From assembly GCA_038206235.1 (NCBI GenBank), contig JBBRBB010000020.1, forward strand, positions 1 to 64,000: a stretch of 64,000 nucleotides of DNA, written 5' to 3'. A model generated the notes under the pieces. It did not search any database and was not told the origin of the DNA. It was given only the letters and a program-made list of their open reading frames with translations. Each line of letters begins with the position of its first letter. Positions within the stretch are counted from its first letter, which is position 1. The DNA is from JBBRBB01 sp038206235 (lineage in GTDB: Bacteria; Bacteroidota; Bacteroidia; Chitinophagales; Chitinophagaceae). Both the position numbers and the translations under genes were made by a program. Positions 60,327 to 64,000 of the stretch are shown here, in pieces.

Positions 60327-60363
60327 CAACTGAAAACTATCAACTGAAAACTTTAAACTGAAT
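60327..60363. repeat. AACTGAAAACT repeat before purA
   Basis: CAACTGAAAACT occurs twice (TATCAACTGAAAACTTTAAA) and a third partial copy ACTGAA touches the purA start codon. Confidence 0.75.
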
Positions 60364-61629
60364 ATGGTTGATGTAATTCTTGGATTGCAATGGGGCGATG
60401 AGGGCAAGGGGAAAATCGTTGACTACTTTGCACCTCAGTACGACATCATTGCCCGCTTCCAGGGCGGACCTAATGCAGGGCATACATTGTATATTGATGA
60501 AAAGAAAATTGTGCTGCATCAAATACCATCAGGCATTTTTCATCAGAACACAATTAACTTAATCGGTAATGGTGTTGTGCTTGACCCCGTTATTCTTAAA
60601 AAAGAATGCGATGCCGTTTCAGCGTTTAGTATTGATGTAAAGAAAAATCTTTTCATTTCGCAAAGAACAAATCTTATTATTCCTACACACAGGGCGCTTG
60701 ATAAAGCATCCGAATCTCAAAAAGGCGAAGGCAAAATTGGTTCTACATTGAAAGGCATCGGTCCTTCATACATGGATAAAACAGGCCGCAATGCATTGCG
60801 TGTAGGTGATATCACAGATAAAACTTTCGTAACGCAATACATTAAGCTGCGGCTAAAGCATGAAAAATTGCTTGGCAATTTTCATTTCAACGAAGACATC
60901 TCTGCGTGGGAAGAAGAATTTTTTGAGGCCATAGAATTTTTGCGTACGCTTAATATTGTAAATGGCGAATATTTTATCAACAATAAAATAAGCGAAGGAA
61001 AAAAAGTATTGGCAGAGGGTGCACAGGGCAGTATGCTCGATATTGATTTTGGTACGTTCCCTTTTGTTACATCATCCAATACTATTTCTGCCGGCGTATG
61101 CACAGGACTGGGTGTGGCTCCGCAAAAAATTAAAAATGTAATGGGTGTTACCAAAGCGTATTGCACCCGTGTTGGCGGCGGGCCCTTTCCTGCAGAACTG
61201 AATGATGCTACAGGAGAACAACTAAGGAATATTGGTAGTGAATACGGAGCAACAACCGGCAGACCCCGCCGTTGTGGATGGCTTGACCTTGTTGCATTAC
61301 GATATACCTGCATGTTAAATGGCATTACACAGGTAATCATGACCAAAGCAGATGTGCTCGATAGCTTTAAAGAAATAAATGTATGCACTGCCTATAAAAT
61401 AAATGGAGAAGAAAAGCAGGAAGTTCCTTTTAAGATGACGAAAGAAAATATTACACCGATATATAAAACATTTAGCGGATGGAATACAGATACTACTGCT
61501 ATAAAAAAAGTAAATGATGTGCCTGCAGCCATGCTGCAGTATATTCGTTTCATCAATGAATATATCAATGCGCCAATATCGTATGTTTCCAACGGACCTG
61601 CAAGAGACCAGATAATAAATTTATTGTAA
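60364..61629 (+). CDS. purA: Adenylosuccinate synthetase
   Basis: PurA joins IMP and aspartate with GTP, the first committed step to AMP. The 421-residue protein starts VDVILGLQWGDEGKGKIVD (P-loop-like GDEGKGK 11-17), with GGPNAGHTLY, the IMP loop KGIGPSYMDKTGR, EGAQGSMLDIDFGTFPFVTSSNT and TTGRPRRCGWLDL. All catalytic motifs present. A TATTTTTG box lies at 60289-60296. Confidence 0.97.
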   Translation: MVDVILGLQWGDEGKGKIVDYFAPQYDIIARFQGGPNAGHTLYIDEKKIVLHQIPSGIFHQNTINLIGNGVVLDPVILKKECDAVSAFSIDVKKNLFISQRTNLIIPTHRALDKASESQKGEGKIGSTLKGIGPSYMDKTGRNALRVGDITDKTFVTQYIKLRLKHEKLLGNFHFNEDISAWEEEFFEAIEFLRTLNIVNGEYFINNKISEGKKVLAEGAQGSMLDIDFGTFPFVTSSNTISAGVCTGLGVAPQKIKNVMGVTKAYCTRVGGGPFPAELNDATGEQLRNIGSEYGATTGRPRRCGWLDLVALRYTCMLNGITQVIMTKADVLDSFKEINVCTAYKINGEEKQEVPFKMTKENITPIYKTFSGWNTDTTAIKKVNDVPAAMLQYIRFINEYINAPISYVSNGPARDQIINLL

Positions 61630-61714
61630 CAAGGCACAAATTTTGCCATTTAAAAATTTTTTTTGCCGATTAAAAAACTCTCCCAAATTTTACATTGACA
61701 ATTAATAAAATCCT

Positions 61715-62173
61715 ATGTCATCGAAATCTGAAAAAGAAAAAAAAATCGCCGGCGGAAAAAACACCGATACTGCTGCAGATAACGACAGCAAATTATCTTC
61801 CAAAGCAAAAATGCAACCGGAGGAAGATGATGATGAACTTGATGATGATGACGAGAAAGATGTAAAAGCATCATCAGCCAAAGCAAGTAAATCAGCAACA
61901 TCAAAGAAAAGAGCGAAGGATGATGTTGATGATGATGATGACAACGACGACGACATTAAAGAAGACGAAGTGGATGAGTGGGACAAGCCTGAAGAAGAAA
62001 CCGATTGGGACCCCGACTTTGATGAGTTTGATGTACCAAGGTCTAAAGGGAAAAAAACATCTTCCACGGGTAAAAAAGAAGATGATGATGACTTTAAATT
62101 AGATGATGACTTTAAAGAATTCGGCCTCTTTAATGATGAAAAGGATTATGATGATGAAGAAGATGATTTTTAA
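61715..62173 (+). CDS. Acidic, disordered small protein downstream of purA
   Basis: 152 residues of low complexity: Lys/Ser/Ala-rich stretches alternate with Asp/Glu runs (EEDDDELDDDDEKD, DDVDDDDDNDDD). Two more complex motifs stand out, EETDWDPDFDEFDVPRSKGKK and DDFKLDDDFKEFGLFNDE; their regular aromatic-acidic pattern looks like binding peptides. I recall similar proteins in other Chitinophagaceae but no function. The codon pattern and intact frame support expression. Ends 17 bp before pabB. Confidence 0.65.
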   Translation: MSSKSEKEKKIAGGKNTDTAADNDSKLSSKAKMQPEEDDDELDDDDEKDVKASSAKASKSATSKKRAKDDVDDDDDNDDDIKEDEVDEWDKPEEETDWDPDFDEFDVPRSKGKKTSSTGKKEDDDDFKLDDDFKEFGLFNDEKDYDDEEDDF

Positions 62174-62190
62174 TCGCTTCATTCACCTGC

Positions 62191-63483
62191 GTGCACAGAA
62201 CCTCACAAAACTTTACCGCTTCGGTTAACGAACTCCTTAAAACACAAATGCTGGGCTGGGCAAATCAATTCAGCGTTTGTGCTTTTTTAAACAATCATTC
62301 CTACAACGATAAGCACCGCAGCTACGATTGTTTACTTGCTGCAGGCTGCGAAAATTATTTTTCTGCTTCCAAAAATATTCTCAGCGAACTGCCATCTTTT
62401 TTGCAGCAGCATAATGACTGGCTGTTTGGTCATCTTGGTTATGACCTTAAAAATGAAATTGAAAACCTCCGCTCTTCTCATGCAGATAAAATTTGCTTTC
62501 CTGATATTTTTCTTTTTCAGCCAACGGTTGTTATCACTATAAAAGAAAATAATATATGCATAGAATCGCTTGCCGCAGAGCCGCAGAAAATATGGGAAGA
62601 GATAACATCATTCCCCATAGAAAAAAAACGAGCAGTACAACAAGAACTAAAAATTGAGGCAAGAATAAACAAGTCTGAATACCTGCAGATAATTCAGCAA
62701 TTGAAAGAGCATATTTTAAGAGGCGATTGCTATGAAATTAATTTTTGCCAGGAATTTTTCTCAGAAAATACAGTGATACATCCGCTGCAGGTTTATTACG
62801 CATTATCAAAATTATCTCCTGCGCCTTTTTCATGTTACTATAAATTACGCGATAAATATCTTTTATGTGCAAGCCCCGAAAGATTTTTAAAAAAAACAGG
62901 CAGCACTATTTTATCCCAGCCCATGAAAGGCACAGCACCAAGAAACCTGTATGATGCTGATGAAGATAAAAAACTGAAAGAAGAATTACATGCAAGCTCA
63001 AAAGACCGCAGCGAAAACGTAATGATAGCAGACCTTGTACGTAATGACTTAAGTAAGGTTTGTAAAGAAGGCAGCGTGCACGCAGAAGAATTATTTGGCG
63101 TATATAGTTTTCCGCAGGTGCACCAAATGGTTTCAACAATTTGCGGAGAGTTAAGAGAAGACATGACACTCGCTGATATTTTACATGCAACTTTTCCTAT
63201 GGGTTCTATGACCGGCGCTCCCAAGCGAAGAGTGATGCAGCTGATAGAGCAATATGAAAAAACAAAGCGTGGAATTTTTTCAGGCAGTGTTGGCTATATA
63301 ACACCGGATAAAAATTTCGATTTTAATGTAGTTATCAGAAGCATTATGTACAATGCCCTCAATAAATATGTAAGCTATTATGCAGGCAGTGGAATCACTT
63401 TTTATTCTGATGCGGAAAAAGAATACGAAGAGTGTTTATTAAAAGCAGCCGCAATGGAAAGTGCGCTAAAGCAAAGTAGATAA
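62191..63483 (+). CDS. pabB: Aminodeoxychorismate synthase component I (PabB-like)
   Basis: Converts chorismate to 4-amino-4-deoxychorismate for folate synthesis, with ammonia from a TrpG/PabA amidotransferase. The 430-residue protein shares the chorismate-binding core with TrpE (GDCYEINFCQEF, CASPERFL, MIADLVRNDLSKVC, GSMTGAPKRRVMQLI) but has Lys246 in PMKGTAPR, the PabB-type residue, where TrpE has Ala. GTG start at 62191. TrpG at 24137 is the only amidotransferase in the window and may serve both enzymes (inference). Confidence 0.9.
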   Translation: MHRTSQNFTASVNELLKTQMLGWANQFSVCAFLNNHSYNDKHRSYDCLLAAGCENYFSASKNILSELPSFLQQHNDWLFGHLGYDLKNEIENLRSSHADKICFPDIFLFQPTVVITIKENNICIESLAAEPQKIWEEITSFPIEKKRAVQQELKIEARINKSEYLQIIQQLKEHILRGDCYEINFCQEFFSENTVIHPLQVYYALSKLSPAPFSCYYKLRDKYLLCASPERFLKKTGSTILSQPMKGTAPRNLYDADEDKKLKEELHASSKDRSENVMIADLVRNDLSKVCKEGSVHAEELFGVYSFPQVHQMVSTICGELREDMTLADILHATFPMGSMTGAPKRRVMQLIEQYEKTKRGIFSGSVGYITPDKNFDFNVVIRSIMYNALNKYVSYYAGSGITFYSDAEKEYEECLLKAAAMESALKQSR

Positions 63484-63755
63484 TTTTGTACTGCTTTTTC
63501 CGGCTTAGGTTCAGTTGTTTCTCTTCTAACTGCCCCTTCCAATTCTTTATAGAGCTTATAGCGGCAGAAAGCAATAATGAAATGTGCCTGTATGCGATGT
63601 TGGGGCCAGGAATATATTGGTCTTATCCATAAATCGGTTTTGGACATTCTGAATGCTTTTTTCAATATTCAGAGTTGTATAGTTGTCAATAACATCGGCG
63701 GCATTCAGAGTTGTATTGGTTATGTATCCTTTTAATCCATTCCATTTCGCATCCT
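63484..63755 (-). pseudogene. C-terminal remnant of an IS4/IS1634-type transposase
   Basis: On the minus strand DAKWNGLKGYITNTTLNAAD then VIDNYTTLNIEK, shifting frame at a run of six T (63657-63662), continues as KAFRMSKTDLWIRPIYSWPQ and HRIQAHFIIAFCRYKLYKEL. This is the end of a DDE transposase of the IS4 superfamily, including the IEKAFRMSK segment that holds the catalytic Glu. The N-terminal two-thirds are missing and the frame is broken, so it is dead. No terminal inverted repeats found. Confidence 0.65.
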
Positions 63756-63820
63756 GTTTTTATTTTATGTTAATCTTCATTCAAAAAATATTTTCCCCCA
63801 TTACATTTCTACTTGCGCTG

Positions 63821-63828
63821 TATATTTG
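63821..63828 (+). promoter_or_regulatory. -7 box of the last gene
   Basis: TATATTTG, a perfect TAnnTTTG match, 20 nt before the ATG at 63848. No clear TTG at the -33 position. Confidence 0.45.
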
Positions 63829-63847
63829 ATTCATAATTTCTAAAAAA

Positions 63848-64000
63848 ATGAAACATCTTACTTTCTTTTTAATCGCTTTTTCCATGGTAACAATCGCTAC
63901 CGCACAAAACAGGTGCGGCTCAGGTGCTGCAGATGATTGCTGTGCAAAAAATAAAAAGATTGCATTCCAGTGCAAACTAACTACCCCTGAATTTCAACAA
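63848..64000 (+). CDS. Exported protein, N-terminal part (cut by window edge)
   Basis: 51 codons are visible: signal peptide MKHLTFFLIAFSMVTIATAQ, then a Cys-rich start NRCGSGAADDCCAKNKK and IAFQCKLTTPEFQQ. Signal peptidase I cleavage after ATA or TAQ is likely. Four closely spaced cysteines could form disulfides or bind metal in the periplasm. Family not recognisable from this fragment. Confidence 0.7.
   Translation, partial: MKHLTFFLIAFSMVTIATAQNRCGSGAADDCCAKNKKIAFQCKLTTPEFQQ

Noticed and set aside
61702..62067. 121-codon serine-rich frame on the minus strand
   Set aside because: Mirror image of the Asp/Glu-rich coding sequence at 61715-62173; poly-Ser is the expected antisense artefact.
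1..64000. tRNA and rRNA genes
   Set aside because: No cloverleaf with a conserved T-loop (GGTTCRANYCC) or rRNA-like conserved sequence was seen; a covariance-model scan would settle this.

Overview
The window is AT-rich chromosomal DNA of a member of the Bacteroidota, most likely the Chitinophagaceae/Chitinophagales. The evidence is a type IX secretion C-terminal sorting domain, a DUF4249 lipoprotein, a Bacteroidota-style dcw cluster with a short FtsL-like protein and a very long FtsZ linker, an ATP synthase a-subunit with an exported N-terminal extension, and promoters of the TTG-N19/20-TAnnTTTG type. The genus cannot be told from sequence alone. I saw no rRNA, tRNA or CRISPR array.

Layout. 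0-8 kb: a broken signal-peptide gene at the left edge, then rsmG, trxB, a DUF4249 lipoprotein, rlmH, a rhomboid protease, tilS, an SGNH hydrolase and a fatty-acid desaturase. 8.1-9.7 kb: a three-gene hipB-hipS-hipT toxin-antitoxin operon with a perfect inverted-repeat operator. 9.9-14.5 kb: a cyanophycinase-like peptidase, an M16 peptidase and a secreted delta-60-repeat protein. 14.6-19.1 kb: the ATP synthase operon atpB-E-F-H-A on the minus strand, with a terminator and no atpG. 19.3-19.9 kb: a DUF2442 gene overlapping a decayed DUF4160 gene. 20-22.3 kb: an ECF sigma factor, three small membrane or exported proteins and an Hsp20 chaperone. 22.3-30.7 kb: a complete tryptophan operon (E-G-D-C-F-B-A, with a GxxExxY gene and a GNAT gene inserted), preceded by a Trp-Trp leader peptide and attenuator. 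30.8-34.6 kb: YihY/BrkB, TolC, an efflux adaptor and a broken DUF433 gene. 35.1-53.1 kb: the dcw division/cell-wall cluster mraZ-rsmH-ftsL-ftsI-murE-mraY-murD-ftsW-murG-murC-ftsQ-ftsA-ftsZ, ending in a terminator. 53-60 kb: an alpha-oxoamine synthase, a PafA-type phosphatase, two decayed toxin-antitoxin-like pairs, an MFS transporter and an inward-rectifier-type K+ channel. 60.3-64 kb: purA, an acidic disordered protein, pabB, a transposase remnant and the start of an exported protein.

Three themes go beyond gene content. (1) Nearly every intergenic junction carries a short tandem array of a 7-8 nt word, different from place to place but drawn from a small vocabulary, or a small palindrome. 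These elements supply start or stop codons (trxB, atpF, murG, murC) and are inserted in frame in conserved genes (tilS twice, trpE, murD, murC, the efflux adaptor). (2) Small accessory genes, mainly toxin-antitoxin-like, are broken by single-base lesions while the long housekeeping genes are intact, which points to selective decay rather than sequencing error. (3) Translation-coupled control of tryptophan synthesis is readable in the DNA, and a HipT-type kinase, whose characterised relative inactivates Trp-tRNA synthetase, lies about 13 kb away.
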